Part shown: in pieces, positions 25,773 to 34,981 of the stretch
Layout: each line of letters begins with the position of its first letter
How positions within the stretch are numbered: the first letter of the stretch is position 1
Source: an uncultured Bacteroidales bacterium
Lineage (GTDB): Bacteria > Bacteroidota > Bacteroidia > Bacteroidales > UBA932
NCBI GenBank assembly: GCA_934695325.1
Contig: CAKUVD010000001.1
Span: forward strand, 372,001 to 436,000
Direction of reading: 5' to 3'
DNA length: 64,000 nt
Made by a program: the position numbers and the translations under genes
Notes under the pieces: model-generated
What the model was told of the DNA's origin: nothing
The model's input: only the letters and a program-made list of their open reading frames with translations
The model's database searches: none

Positions 25773-26579
25773 ATGCTCAGATTTATGAGCCTGTCCAGCG
25801 GCAGTTGCGGGAACTGCTATTACCTGGAACACGAAGATGATATGGGAAGACACGCTGTCATAATCGACGCCGGAGTGAGCCTGAGAAGGCTGAAGCAGAT
25901 ATTGGGAGCAAACGGTCTGGACGAAAATTCGTTCGGGGCGATACTCATCACCCACGACCATATGGACCACATCCGCAGCCTCGCATCCTACTGCAAGAAA
26001 CTCCATAAGCCAGTCTATGCGACCCCAGTACTCCACGCAGCTCTCGCGTCACACTCATTCGGCGCCCCATACGTAGGTCAATGCAGATGTGACCTCGCAG
26101 AAAACGAATGGAACGACATCAACGGATTCAGAGTACGATATTTCATCGTACCTCACGATGCCACGCAGACAGTAGGATACTATATCCAGGCAGGCGACAG
26201 GAAGTTCGTCATAATGACAGACATCGGAAGGATGACGGACGAAGCCGTCCGCTTCGCCTCAGAGGCCGACACCGTGGTCGTCGAATCGAACTATGATATG
26301 GATATGCTCATATCAGGCCCATATACATACGAACTGAAGATGCGCATCTGCAAGGGGCACGGGCATCTGAGCAATGACGAATGCGCATTCGCCATCCACA
26401 GGTTCTGGCACAAGGGGCTGAAGAACATTTTCCTTTGTCATCTGAGCGACCACAACAACACCCCGGAACTTGCAGACAAGTCAGCCAGGGAGGCGCTGCG
26501 ACAGCTAGGAGTGGAAGACGGCACGGTGAATCTCAGGGCATTGCCGCGCCAGACACCGTCGCAGATGTTTGTTCTGTAA
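25773..26579 (+). CDS. MBL-fold metallo-hydrolase (WalJ/VicX-like)
   Basis: 268 residues. The metal-binding motif is THDHMDH near residue 58, with further ligands in PHDATQ and the SNYDMDM and CHLSDHNN segments. The N-terminus RFMSLSSGSCGNCYY is characteristic of the YycJ/WalJ group, which has single-strand exonuclease activity in some bacteria. Start ATG 25773 follows a strong Shine-Dalgarno. It comes 65 bp after the TPR gene and 57 bp before the ABC transporter. Confidence 0.88.
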   Translation: MLRFMSLSSGSCGNCYYLEHEDDMGRHAVIIDAGVSLRRLKQILGANGLDENSFGAILITHDHMDHIRSLASYCKKLHKPVYATPVLHAALASHSFGAPYVGQCRCDLAENEWNDINGFRVRYFIVPHDATQTVGYYIQAGDRKFVIMTDIGRMTDEAVRFASEADTVVVESNYDMDMLISGPYTYELKMRICKGHGHLSNDECAFAIHRFWHKGLKNIFLCHLSDHNNTPELADKSAREALRQLGVEDGTVNLRALPRQTPSQMFVL

Positions 26580-26591
26580 CACAAGGTTCAC

Positions 26592-26599
26592 TATCTTTG
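26592..26599 (+). promoter_or_regulatory. -7 promoter element TATCTTTG for the ABC exporter
   Basis: Exact TAnnTTTG match with following GCAGG, 37 bp before ATG 26637. Confidence 0.6.
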
Positions 26600-26636
26600 C
26601 AGGCTGTATAACGACACGATTAAAGAAAAATTATAG

Positions 26637-28472
26637 ATGAAAGAATTCTGGCAGGTACTCGTCAAGTACGTCAAACCATACAAGGGATACCTCGGAGGCT
26701 CCATTGTGCTCAATATGCTCTCCGCCGTACTCAACATATTCTCATTCTCCCTGATCATACCTATCCTTCAGATACTGTTCAAGATGAACGACACGGTATA
26801 TTCATTCATACCGTGGGACACGGCCGGGATGGGAATGAAGGAGATCCTCATAAACAACGCCTACTACGGCGTGACAATGCTCATCCAGGACAAGGGGGCG
26901 GCTACGACATTGTTCCTCCTCTGCCTATGGCTCAGCATAATGACACTCCTGAAGACAGCCTGCTACTTCGGCTCGTCCGCCATTATGATACCGATAAGGA
27001 CCAGTGTCGTGAGGGATATGAGGCGGGAGCTGTACAACAAGATCCTCACCCTTCCTCTCGGCTTCTTCTCGCAGGAGAGGAAAGGCGACATCATCGCCAG
27101 GATGAGCGGCGACATAAATGAGGTCGAGAACTCCATAATGAGCACCCTCGATATGCTCCTCAAGAATCCTATCCTTATCATCTTCTATATGGGGACATTG
27201 ATAGTGACGAGCTGGCAGCTCACAGTGTTCACCATAGTCGTGGCGCCGGCATTGATCTGGCTTATGAGCGCGCTCGGAAGGACATTGAAGAAGAGGTCAC
27301 TGCAGGCGCAGGCCCTCTGGAGCGACACGATGTCTCAGCTTGAGGAGACGCTCGGCGGACTGCGCGTCATCAAGGCGTTCGTGGCCGAGGACAAGATGCA
27401 GGCCAGGTTCGACAATGTTACAGAGGCAGTGAAGAAGAAGACCGGAAGAGTAGCCACCAGGCAGGCATTGGCCCACCCTATGAGCGAATTCCTCGGTACC
27501 GTGCTGATAGCGATCGTGCTCGGGTTCGGCGGTGCCATCATCCTCAGCGAGAAGGCCTGGTTCGACGCCCCGACATTCATATTCTATATGGTCATCCTAT
27601 ACAGTGTCATCAACCCGTTGAAGGACTTCGCGAAGGCCGGATACAACATTCCTAAGGGAATGGCGTCAATGGAGCGAGTGAACAAGATACTGGAGACGGA
27701 GAGCGACATACGGGAGACGCCTCAGGCCAAGGATGTCGAAGGCTTCAATGACCGCATCACCTTCGAGCACGTGGATTTCTCCTACGATTCCGACCGAAAG
27801 ATCCTGGATGACATAAACCTCACCGTGAAGAAGGGCAGCACCGTGGCCATAGTGGGTGAATCAGGAGCGGGCAAATCCACCCTCGTGGACCTTATTCCGA
27901 GATTCTACGATGTCACAGGCGGCTCCATAAAGATAGACGGTACGGACATCCGTGATATGAAGATCCACGGACTGCGCAGCATAATGGGCAACGTGAACCA
28001 GGAGCCTATCCTGTTCAATGACACCATATTCAACAATATCGCATTCGGAGTGGAGGGAGCGACGATGGAGCAGGTGGTGGCAGCGGCCAAGGTGGCTAAT
28101 GCACACGATTTCATAATGGAGAAGGAGGATGGGTACGACACCAATATCGGTGACCGTGGAATGAAACTGTCCGGAGGCCAGAGGCAGAGGATAAGCATCG
28201 CCAGGGCGATATTGAAGAACCCTCCGATACTAATCCTGGACGAGGCTACGGCTTCGCTCGACACCGAATCGGAGAGGCTCGTGCAGGAGGCGCTTGACAG
28301 GCTGATGTCTTCACGCACGACAATCGCCATCGCTCACAGGCTCTCCACTATCAAGAACTCGGATGAGATCATCGTGATGCACGAGGGCAAGATCGTGGAG
28401 AGGGGCAGGCACGAGGAGCTTCTGGCGCTCAAGGGATATTACAAGAAACTCACAGATATGCAGAGCTTATAA
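26637..28472 (+). CDS. MsbA-like ABC exporter (fused permease and ATPase)
   Basis: A 611-residue half-transporter: six membrane helices in residues 1-340 and an ATPase at 370-611 with GESGAGKST (Walker A), KLSGGQRQR (signature) and ILILDEATA (Walker B). Two copies form the exporter. MsbA relatives flip lipid A-core or other lipids across the inner membrane, and the nearby lipid and envelope genes agree, but drug or peptide export cannot be excluded from sequence. It has its own promoter at 26592 and is followed by the CBM9-VanZ gene after 10 bp. Confidence 0.92.
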   Translation: MKEFWQVLVKYVKPYKGYLGGSIVLNMLSAVLNIFSFSLIIPILQILFKMNDTVYSFIPWDTAGMGMKEILINNAYYGVTMLIQDKGAATTLFLLCLWLSIMTLLKTACYFGSSAIMIPIRTSVVRDMRRELYNKILTLPLGFFSQERKGDIIARMSGDINEVENSIMSTLDMLLKNPILIIFYMGTLIVTSWQLTVFTIVVAPALIWLMSALGRTLKKRSLQAQALWSDTMSQLEETLGGLRVIKAFVAEDKMQARFDNVTEAVKKKTGRVATRQALAHPMSEFLGTVLIAIVLGFGGAIILSEKAWFDAPTFIFYMVILYSVINPLKDFAKAGYNIPKGMASMERVNKILETESDIRETPQAKDVEGFNDRITFEHVDFSYDSDRKILDDINLTVKKGSTVAIVGESGAGKSTLVDLIPRFYDVTGGSIKIDGTDIRDMKIHGLRSIMGNVNQEPILFNDTIFNNIAFGVEGATMEQVVAAAKVANAHDFIMEKEDGYDTNIGDRGMKLSGGQRQRISIARAILKNPPILILDEATASLDTESERLVQEALDRLMSSRTTIAIAHRLSTIKNSDEIIVMHEGKIVERGRHEELLALKGYYKKLTDMQSL

Positions 28473-28482
28473 TTTTTCGCAT

Positions 28483-29574
28483 ATGGATTCCAAAAGACTG
28501 ACACTTCCATATATAGAGGGACTCGAAAAGGCAGATGGACTGCAAGAATTCTCAGGACTGCTCAAGAAAGCGGAGGAAAAGACAGGATGCGGCTTCGCCC
28601 GCGTGGACACCGTAAACTGGCCGGAGGATTTCCCAGACACACCGGAATGCACATTCATAGCAGGATGGTGCAAGAAGGGCATAGGAATACTTTACAGCGT
28701 AAGCGGACCGGATCTCAGGGCGAAGGCTCTGTCCGACAACGGAAGGGTGTGGGAGGACAGCTGCTGCGAGTTCTTCATCTCTGATCCGACTGACGGAACA
28801 TACTATAACTTCGAGATGAACTGCATCGGGACACTCCTCGCGGCAAAACGGAAAAGCCGCGAAAACTGCTCTCATTTCTCCGAAGAAAAACTGAAGCAGA
28901 TCAGCAGATTCTCTTCGCTGGAGCACAAGGAATACGATGTCAGCGACGAAGACTTCAGCTGGAGCGTAGGGATGTTCATCCCGTTCAGTCTCATCGGCAT
29001 TGATCCAGACAACCCTCCGAAGGCCCTGCATGCGAATTTCTACAAATGCGGGGATATGACGAAGCATATACATTTCCTCAGCTGGTCGCCGATTGACTGT
29101 CCGAAACCGGATTTCCATAGGCCTGATTTCTTCGGGACATTGACTCTGGCGGGAGCGCCTGAAAAGTGCGGTAAAACCGGCAGGATCCTGTTTCCGACAC
29201 TTATGCTGCTGTATTTCATCATTGTAGGGTTCCTGTGCTTCGGTAAATTCGACAGCCTTCAGAACGCTCCGCAGACATTCTTCGGGCTTCCGGCTGACAA
29301 GGTAGTTCATTTCTGTCTGTTCTTCCCGTTTCCGCTTCTGGCCTATGGGACATTCGGCAGGAAGACTGCCGGCAGATGGAAATCAGCCCTTCTCATAATC
29401 TGTATCTTCATTGCAGGATGCCTCATCGGGGCAGGAACAGAACTCGGACAAGGGCTGACCTCATACAGGAGCTGTGACATCAATGATTTCAGGGCAGATG
29501 CCGCAGGTATGGCCCTCAGTTCCATAATCGCCATTATAATAGACTCCGCAAGACACCATAGACATAACTTCTGA
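28483..29574 (+). CDS. CBM9-like domain fused to VanZ-like membrane domain
   Basis: 363 residues with two parts normally found in separate genes. Residues 1-222 match Bacteroidota carbohydrate-binding family 9-like proteins: VWEDSCCEFFIS near 89, HFLSWSPIDCPKPDFHRPDFFGTL split over 197-220. Residues 234-355 match VanZ: hydrophobic segment 236-255, DKVVHF at 272-277, TELGQGLTSYR at 319-329, and DINDFRADAAG at 332-342. There is no signal peptide, so the CBM9-like part would stay in the cytoplasm if VanZ inserts normally. The junction is continuous and in frame. VanZ proteins of this group are small membrane proteins with unclear function outside teicoplanin resistance. Confidence 0.85.
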   Translation: MDSKRLTLPYIEGLEKADGLQEFSGLLKKAEEKTGCGFARVDTVNWPEDFPDTPECTFIAGWCKKGIGILYSVSGPDLRAKALSDNGRVWEDSCCEFFISDPTDGTYYNFEMNCIGTLLAAKRKSRENCSHFSEEKLKQISRFSSLEHKEYDVSDEDFSWSVGMFIPFSLIGIDPDNPPKALHANFYKCGDMTKHIHFLSWSPIDCPKPDFHRPDFFGTLTLAGAPEKCGKTGRILFPTLMLLYFIIVGFLCFGKFDSLQNAPQTFFGLPADKVVHFCLFFPFPLLAYGTFGRKTAGRWKSALLIICIFIAGCLIGAGTELGQGLTSYRSCDINDFRADAAGMALSSIIAIIIDSARHHRHNF

Positions 29575-29576
29575 CA

Positions 29577-32500
29577 ATGCTTCACAAAAATCTGACGGCT
29601 CTGCTCCTCGCCGCCCTGTTTTCTTGGCAGGCCGCAGGACAGAGCCTTGTCCTTTCAGCATACAGGGCCAAATGTGACACTCTTTCCACTCTGATCAAGG
29701 AAAGGACTTCCGTTTCCGCCAACATCAAGCTGCAGTCCGTTTCCAGGAGGAACGGCACGCTTGATTTTCATTTCACTTCCGGGATAGGTGACGTTCCATG
29801 GACGAAAGACGACCTGGAATGGCTGAAGAAGACGCTGCACGACATCTCGCCGGCAGGATACGCACATTATAAGACAGGAACGGTGTACTGTGGACAGATT
29901 CCGCTCGGAGAAATGCTTACGGCCTTTCCAGGCAATGACGGAAAGCCGACCGAGCATCAGTGGAAAAGGCACGATCCGATGTCTTCATCAGGCCCTGCCC
30001 TAGTCAGGGAGGAGGGTGGCCAGAATTTCAGGAAAGGCCTGAGCGGCAGGTATGTGGCATTATGGCAGAGCCACGGAAGATATTATGAGGAATCCACACG
30101 TAGATGGGAATGGCAACGCGCTCCCCTTTTCACGACAGTGGAAGATATGTACACGCAAAGCTATGTGCTGCCGTTTCTCATCCCTATGCTGGAAAATGCT
30201 GGTGCATACGTTATGACTCCGCGCGAACGCGACACGCAGAAGTACGAGTCCATTAGCGACAACGATCCCGCTTTCTCCCCTACCGGAAGGACAGGCCTCA
30301 CCAGGAGATGCGGAAAGTATTCCGAGGCCGGAGACTGGTTCGACGCCGGGACTGGATTCGCCGACTTCAGAGAAATCTACATTGACAATGACAACCCATT
30401 CTCTGCCGGAACCGCCAGGCAGGCGTCCTGTGTAAAAGGCGACGCACCTACGGCCGCCGCCACCTGGACTCCGGACATACCGGAAAGAGGGCGATATGCC
30501 GTGTACATATCCTATAAGTCACTGCCCAACAGTTCAGAATCAGCGCATTACACAGTAAGACACCTTGGTGGGGATTCGCATTTCCTCGTAAACCAGAAGA
30601 TAGGAGGAGGCACGTGGATATACCTCGGGACGTTTGAATTCAGCGAAGGCTCAGAAGGGTGCGTCACTTTGGACAATGCCACCAGAAAAGGCTGCCAGTT
30701 CGTCCAGAACTCAGTCATCACGGCCGACGCGGTGAAAGTAGGCGGCGGAATGGGAAAGATCGCCAGAGGCAATGCAGATATGCCCAAGTCCTCCTACACG
30801 ACCTCAGGTCTGCCCTCGTTTACGGAAGGGGCTTTGTACTGGATGCAGTGGGCAGGCATTGACACCTGTATAACAAGAAGATTCAAAGACGATTACACGA
30901 ATGACTATGCAGACAGGGGTGCCTGGGTGGGAAGGATGAGCGGCGGTTCAGCCGTGAATCCGAAAGCCCCCGGAGCGGGTATTCCTTTCGATATGTCATT
31001 GGCGTTCCATACAGATGCCGGGGTCACGCCTGGAGACTCAACCATTGGGACCTTGTCCATATACACGCTCATCTGCGACGGTACCCGGAAGTATGCAGAC
31101 GGAGAAGACAGGATGCTCGGAAGGCTTATGTCAAATGACATTCAGACACAAGTGACGGAAGACATCAGGGCTCAGTTCGCCCCGGAATGGACAAGGCGTC
31201 AGCTTGCGGACAGATCCTACAGTGAATCACGGACAACAGGAGTTCCCGGGACGCTCCTCGAACTGCTCTCGCACCAGAACTTTGCGGATATGAAATACGG
31301 TCTCGACCCTACATTCAGATTCGCCGTCAGCAGAGCCATATATAAAGGTATGCTGAAATTCCTGAGCAGCAGATACGGATTCCACTATGCGGTGCAGCCT
31401 CTGCCGGTCCGCTCCTTCTCCGCTGTCCTGAAGGACAATGCAGATGTCGTCCTGTCCTGGAAAGAGACCGCGGACACGCTGGAGCCGACCGCATCAGCAT
31501 CAGGATTCATCCTCTACACCAGAAAAGACGACGGGGCCTTCGACAACGGGAGGATATTGCAGGATGTCCGCAGTAGTGATGACGGTAGATACAGCCTGAC
31601 AGTACCTGTAGAGGCAGGGCATCTGTACAGTTTCAGGATAACGGCATTCAATGACGGCGGCTGCAGTTTCCCTTCAGAGACACTCAGCGCCGGCATCCCA
31701 GAGAATGCGGAGCCAGGAAAGAAAGTAATCGTCATAAACAATTTCGACAGGGTCGCCGGCCCTGCGTGGATCGACACTCCGGAATACGCAGGCTTTGATG
31801 ACAGGCTTGACGGCGGAGTCCCTTATATCAGCGATATATGCCACATCGGAGAGATGTACCAGTTCCGTCGCGGACTCGGATGGAAAGATGATGACAACCC
31901 TGGATTCGGCGCATCCTACACTGATGAAGCCGGCAGAGTCGTCCCTGGAAACACCTTCGACTACCCTGCAGTGCACGGAAAAGCCATAATGGATGCAGGA
32001 TACAGTTTCTGCTCCGCAAGCGCAGAGGCGTTCGGGGATGAGAAAGTCGATGCGGGAGATTTCTGGGCAGCCGACATCATCTGCGGGAAACAGGTCTGCA
32101 CGCCTGCCGGAGCGGGAGCCGTCCGTAAATCCGCATTCAAGGTATTTCCAGAGAGGCTCAGGCAAGCCATAACGAAATTCACCGCAGCAGGAGGTAATGT
32201 GATGATCTCCGGGGCGAATATAGGAACCGACATCTGCGACCGTATCTATCCGATAGAGCAGGACAGTCTCTATCAGGCTGAGGCTCAAAGGTTTGCCAAA
32301 GATGTCCTGGGTTATGTCTGGCTGACGAACTACGCCTCTCGTAAAGGCCTCGTCTCCACTATAGGAGACGCAGGTATGGAATTATCCGGGGATTTCGCTT
32401 TTTATCAGCAGACAAATGACTATATTTACAAAGTCGAGACGCCTGACGGGATTCTTCCGGCATCTGGAAGCGGATCCATATTCTTGAGATATGCGGATTC

Positions 32501-32636
32501 CGGCATCCCGGCAGGAGTATGCGGCAAAGGCAAAGGATACAAGACGGTCTGCATCGGATTTCCGTTGGAGACCATTACAGACAGGCAGGCGATGACAGAC
32601 CTGTTCATAGCCACAATGAAATTTTTCACAGACTGA
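29577..32636 (+). CDS. Large secreted protein with golvesin/xanthan-lyase-type modules
   Basis: 1019 residues with a signal peptide (ending WQAAGQ). The N-terminal 250 residues carry SHGRYYEESTRRWEWQRA and YTQSYVLPFLIPMLENAGA, known from Bacteroidota proteins annotated as xanthan lyase or amidase-like. Residues about 250-380 contain a golvesin C-terminal-like sandwich (ERGRYAVYISYKSLPNSS, then GGGTWIYLGTFEFSEG), followed by an amidase-like fold (residues about 400-610) and a fibronectin type III domain near 620-710. Probably acts in the periplasm on peptidoglycan or glycan; substrate unproved. It starts 2 bp after the CBM9-VanZ stop. Confidence 0.78.
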   Translation: MLHKNLTALLLAALFSWQAAGQSLVLSAYRAKCDTLSTLIKERTSVSANIKLQSVSRRNGTLDFHFTSGIGDVPWTKDDLEWLKKTLHDISPAGYAHYKTGTVYCGQIPLGEMLTAFPGNDGKPTEHQWKRHDPMSSSGPALVREEGGQNFRKGLSGRYVALWQSHGRYYEESTRRWEWQRAPLFTTVEDMYTQSYVLPFLIPMLENAGAYVMTPRERDTQKYESISDNDPAFSPTGRTGLTRRCGKYSEAGDWFDAGTGFADFREIYIDNDNPFSAGTARQASCVKGDAPTAAATWTPDIPERGRYAVYISYKSLPNSSESAHYTVRHLGGDSHFLVNQKIGGGTWIYLGTFEFSEGSEGCVTLDNATRKGCQFVQNSVITADAVKVGGGMGKIARGNADMPKSSYTTSGLPSFTEGALYWMQWAGIDTCITRRFKDDYTNDYADRGAWVGRMSGGSAVNPKAPGAGIPFDMSLAFHTDAGVTPGDSTIGTLSIYTLICDGTRKYADGEDRMLGRLMSNDIQTQVTEDIRAQFAPEWTRRQLADRSYSESRTTGVPGTLLELLSHQNFADMKYGLDPTFRFAVSRAIYKGMLKFLSSRYGFHYAVQPLPVRSFSAVLKDNADVVLSWKETADTLEPTASASGFILYTRKDDGAFDNGRILQDVRSSDDGRYSLTVPVEAGHLYSFRITAFNDGGCSFPSETLSAGIPENAEPGKKVIVINNFDRVAGPAWIDTPEYAGFDDRLDGGVPYISDICHIGEMYQFRRGLGWKDDDNPGFGASYTDEAGRVVPGNTFDYPAVHGKAIMDAGYSFCSASAEAFGDEKVDAGDFWAADIICGKQVCTPAGAGAVRKSAFKVFPERLRQAITKFTAAGGNVMISGANIGTDICDRIYPIEQDSLYQAEAQRFAKDVLGYVWLTNYASRKGLVSTIGDAGMELSGDFAFYQQTNDYIYKVETPDGILPASGSGSIFLRYADSGIPAGVCGKGKGYKTVCIGFPLETITDRQAMTDLFIATMKFFTD

Positions 32637-32643
32637 CAGACAA

Positions 32644-33942
32644 ATGACCACACGGGAAAAAGAACTCATCGAACTCATTCACAAGGAAGTGAAACCGGCG
32701 CTTGGCTGCACGGAGCCGGTGGCTGTCGCTCTGGCGGCGGCAAAGGCCGCTGAACTGATCCCGGGATTTTCCGGAAGCGCTTCCGATCTCAGGATCGATG
32801 TTGAAATCAGCGGCAACATACTGAAGAACGGTATGGGAGTCGGCATACCAGGAACAGGAATGATCGGACTGCGTATCGCCGCTGCGCTCGGAGCTGTGTG
32901 CGGACATTCCGCCTACGGTCTCGAAGTTCTCAAAGACCTGGACGACACAGCCATAAAGCGTGCCAAGAGGTTAGTGGCAGAAGACGCCGTAAGCATCAGC
33001 GTGGCAAAGAATTGTCACAAGCTATATGCGAAAGTCGAAATCAAATGCGGCGGACATACGGCATTCGCGGTCATAGAGGACGAACACGACAGGATAGTGG
33101 CCTGCGGGACAGGCGATGAAATGTACACTCCCGAGGCAAGGACTGCCTCAGGATGCGAGAAGGCCGTGCGTGAGACATCAGATTACCATCTGACAGTCAA
33201 GGAGATATTCGATTTCGCATCGAATGCTGATTTCGATGACATAAAATTCATTCTGGAAGACAAGACACTCAACCTCGCCCTGGCGGAAGAAGGCTTGCGC
33301 GGCGACTATGGGCTGAAAGTGGGCAAGACCGTGATGTCATCTCCAAAAGAAGTCTTCGGAGATGATTTCCTCGCTTATGCAATGGCACTGACGGCAGCGG
33401 CCTCGGATGCCAGGATGGCTGGATGCACACTCCCTGCGATGAGCAATTCCGGCAGCGGAAACCAGGGAATCACTGTCAGTATGCCTGTGATAGCCTATGC
33501 GCTGAAATATGACGTACCGGACGAGAGGCTCGCAAGGGCACTCATCCTGAGCAATCTGATAGCCATCCACATAAAAGGATACCTCGGGAGGCTTTCGGCA
33601 CTGTGCGGCTGTGTCGTGGCATCCACAGGTTCATCTTGCGGACTTGTCTGGCTGCGCGGAGGAGGATATGAAGAGGTCTGTTCTGCAATAAAGAATATGA
33701 TCGGCAACATCACAGGAATGGTCTGCGACGGAGCCAAAGTCGGATGTGCGATGAAAGTCGCCTCCGGAGTGTCTTCTTCAATACAGTCTGCAGTCCTCGC
33801 CCTCAACGGCATACACGCCTGCGAGACGGACGGCATCATCGACAAGGACATCGAGAATACGATCAGCAACCTTGGAAAGGTCGGCTCCACAGGGATGGAG
33901 ATGGCCGACGAACTCATTCAGAAGATAATGGTCTGCAAATAA
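32644..33942 (+). CDS. L-cysteine desulfidase family protein (CyuA/UPF0597)
   Basis: 432 residues. The family breaks L-cysteine to pyruvate, ammonia and sulfide using an oxygen-sensitive 4Fe-4S cluster. Conserved marks are KPALGCTEPVAVALAAA near residue 17, SNSGSGNQGITVS near 265, TGSSCGLVWLRGGG near 323 and CDGAKVGCAMKVASG near 362, which hold the cluster cysteines. Length is normal. It points to an anaerobic organism. It lies 7 bp after the golvesin-type gene and 14 bp before the Stealth gene. Confidence 0.92.
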   Translation: MTTREKELIELIHKEVKPALGCTEPVAVALAAAKAAELIPGFSGSASDLRIDVEISGNILKNGMGVGIPGTGMIGLRIAAALGAVCGHSAYGLEVLKDLDDTAIKRAKRLVAEDAVSISVAKNCHKLYAKVEIKCGGHTAFAVIEDEHDRIVACGTGDEMYTPEARTASGCEKAVRETSDYHLTVKEIFDFASNADFDDIKFILEDKTLNLALAEEGLRGDYGLKVGKTVMSSPKEVFGDDFLAYAMALTAAASDARMAGCTLPAMSNSGSGNQGITVSMPVIAYALKYDVPDERLARALILSNLIAIHIKGYLGRLSALCGCVVASTGSSCGLVWLRGGGYEEVCSAIKNMIGNITGMVCDGAKVGCAMKVASGVSSSIQSAVLALNGIHACETDGIIDKDIENTISNLGKVGSTGMEMADELIQKIMVCK

Positions 33943-33956
33943 CCGGAAGACATAAT

Positions 33957-34952
33957 ATGGATATAGATTTCGTTGTCACCTGGGTCGATATGAATGACCC
34001 GGTATGGAAAAAGGACTTCGCAAAGGCGAAAGGGATCATAGACAATTCACGGAACCAGTTTTCAGAGGCCCGTTTCAGAGACTACGGATTTCTCAAATAC
34101 TGGTTCAGGGGCGTGGAGAAGTTCGCTCCGTGGGTAAGGCGGATTCATTTCGTCACCTGCGGGCAGAGACCGGAATGGCTGGACACGTCCAACCCAAGAC
34201 TGCACCTCGTAAGCCACCGAGACTACATTCCGGAAAAATATCTGCCGACTTTCAACTCCACCGTGCTCGAGTTCTATCTCGACAGGATTCCCGGGCTGTC
34301 GGAGAGGTTCGTCTATTTCAATGATGACTTCTACCTCACCAGCCCGACCGGCCCGGACAGATTCTTCGCCGAGGACGGCCTCCCGAATGACATTGCGGCA
34401 TTCAGGCTGAACACCGGGCTCAGCCTGTGGTCCAAGACTCTCCGGAACAATGTCCGTCTCATCAATGCCAACTTCGACAAGAAGGCGGTGCTGAGGAGAG
34501 ACCACGCCAAATGGTTCTGCGAGGAGTACGGAAGCAGGGCGAACCTGACAAGGCTCATGGAATGGTACGGCAAGTTCCTGACGCTCAGGATTCCGCACAA
34601 CGCCCAGCCATATCTCAAATCCACTTTCGCAGATGTATGGGCGCACTGCCGCCCCGAGCTTGAAGAGGCTTCGTCACACACGTTCAGAAGTGAGAAGGAC
34701 CTGACTCCGGAGCTCTTCCGCACCTGGCAGATCTGCAGATCCGACTTCGAGCCTTATAATACCTACAAGGACACGAAGATGTTCCCGCTTATGGTCAAGC
34801 CAAAGCAGGCGATAAGAGCTATACGTGAACAGAATTACAAGCTGGTCTGCATAAATGACAATGTCCACATCCGCAACTATGACGAGGTGATGCGTGAGCT
34901 GGATGCCGCTTTCGCAAGCATCCTACCGAAGAAATCATCATTTGAGCTCTGA
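33957..34952 (+). CDS. Stealth-family sugar-phosphate transferase
   Basis: 331 residues of the Stealth family, which transfer hexose-1-phosphate to a sugar to make phosphodiester-linked capsule or exopolysaccharide; the human relative is the GlcNAc-1-phosphotransferase. CR1 is IDFVVTWVDMNDPVW at the N-terminus, CR2 is FLKYWFRGVEKFAPWVRRIH to FVYFNDDFYL around residues 40-125, CR3 contains WAHCRPELEEASSHTFRS, and CR4 is the C-terminal CINDN stretch. Start ATG 33957 sits at the exact CR1 N-terminus; an upstream open frame overlaps cyuA. No other capsule genes are adjacent, though rmlD lies 5 kb away. Confidence 0.92.
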   Translation: MDIDFVVTWVDMNDPVWKKDFAKAKGIIDNSRNQFSEARFRDYGFLKYWFRGVEKFAPWVRRIHFVTCGQRPEWLDTSNPRLHLVSHRDYIPEKYLPTFNSTVLEFYLDRIPGLSERFVYFNDDFYLTSPTGPDRFFAEDGLPNDIAAFRLNTGLSLWSKTLRNNVRLINANFDKKAVLRRDHAKWFCEEYGSRANLTRLMEWYGKFLTLRIPHNAQPYLKSTFADVWAHCRPELEEASSHTFRSEKDLTPELFRTWQICRSDFEPYNTYKDTKMFPLMVKPKQAIRAIREQNYKLVCINDNVHIRNYDEVMRELDAAFASILPKKSSFEL

Positions 34953-34981
34953 CGCGGTCCACACGGAACACTACCTGGCAA

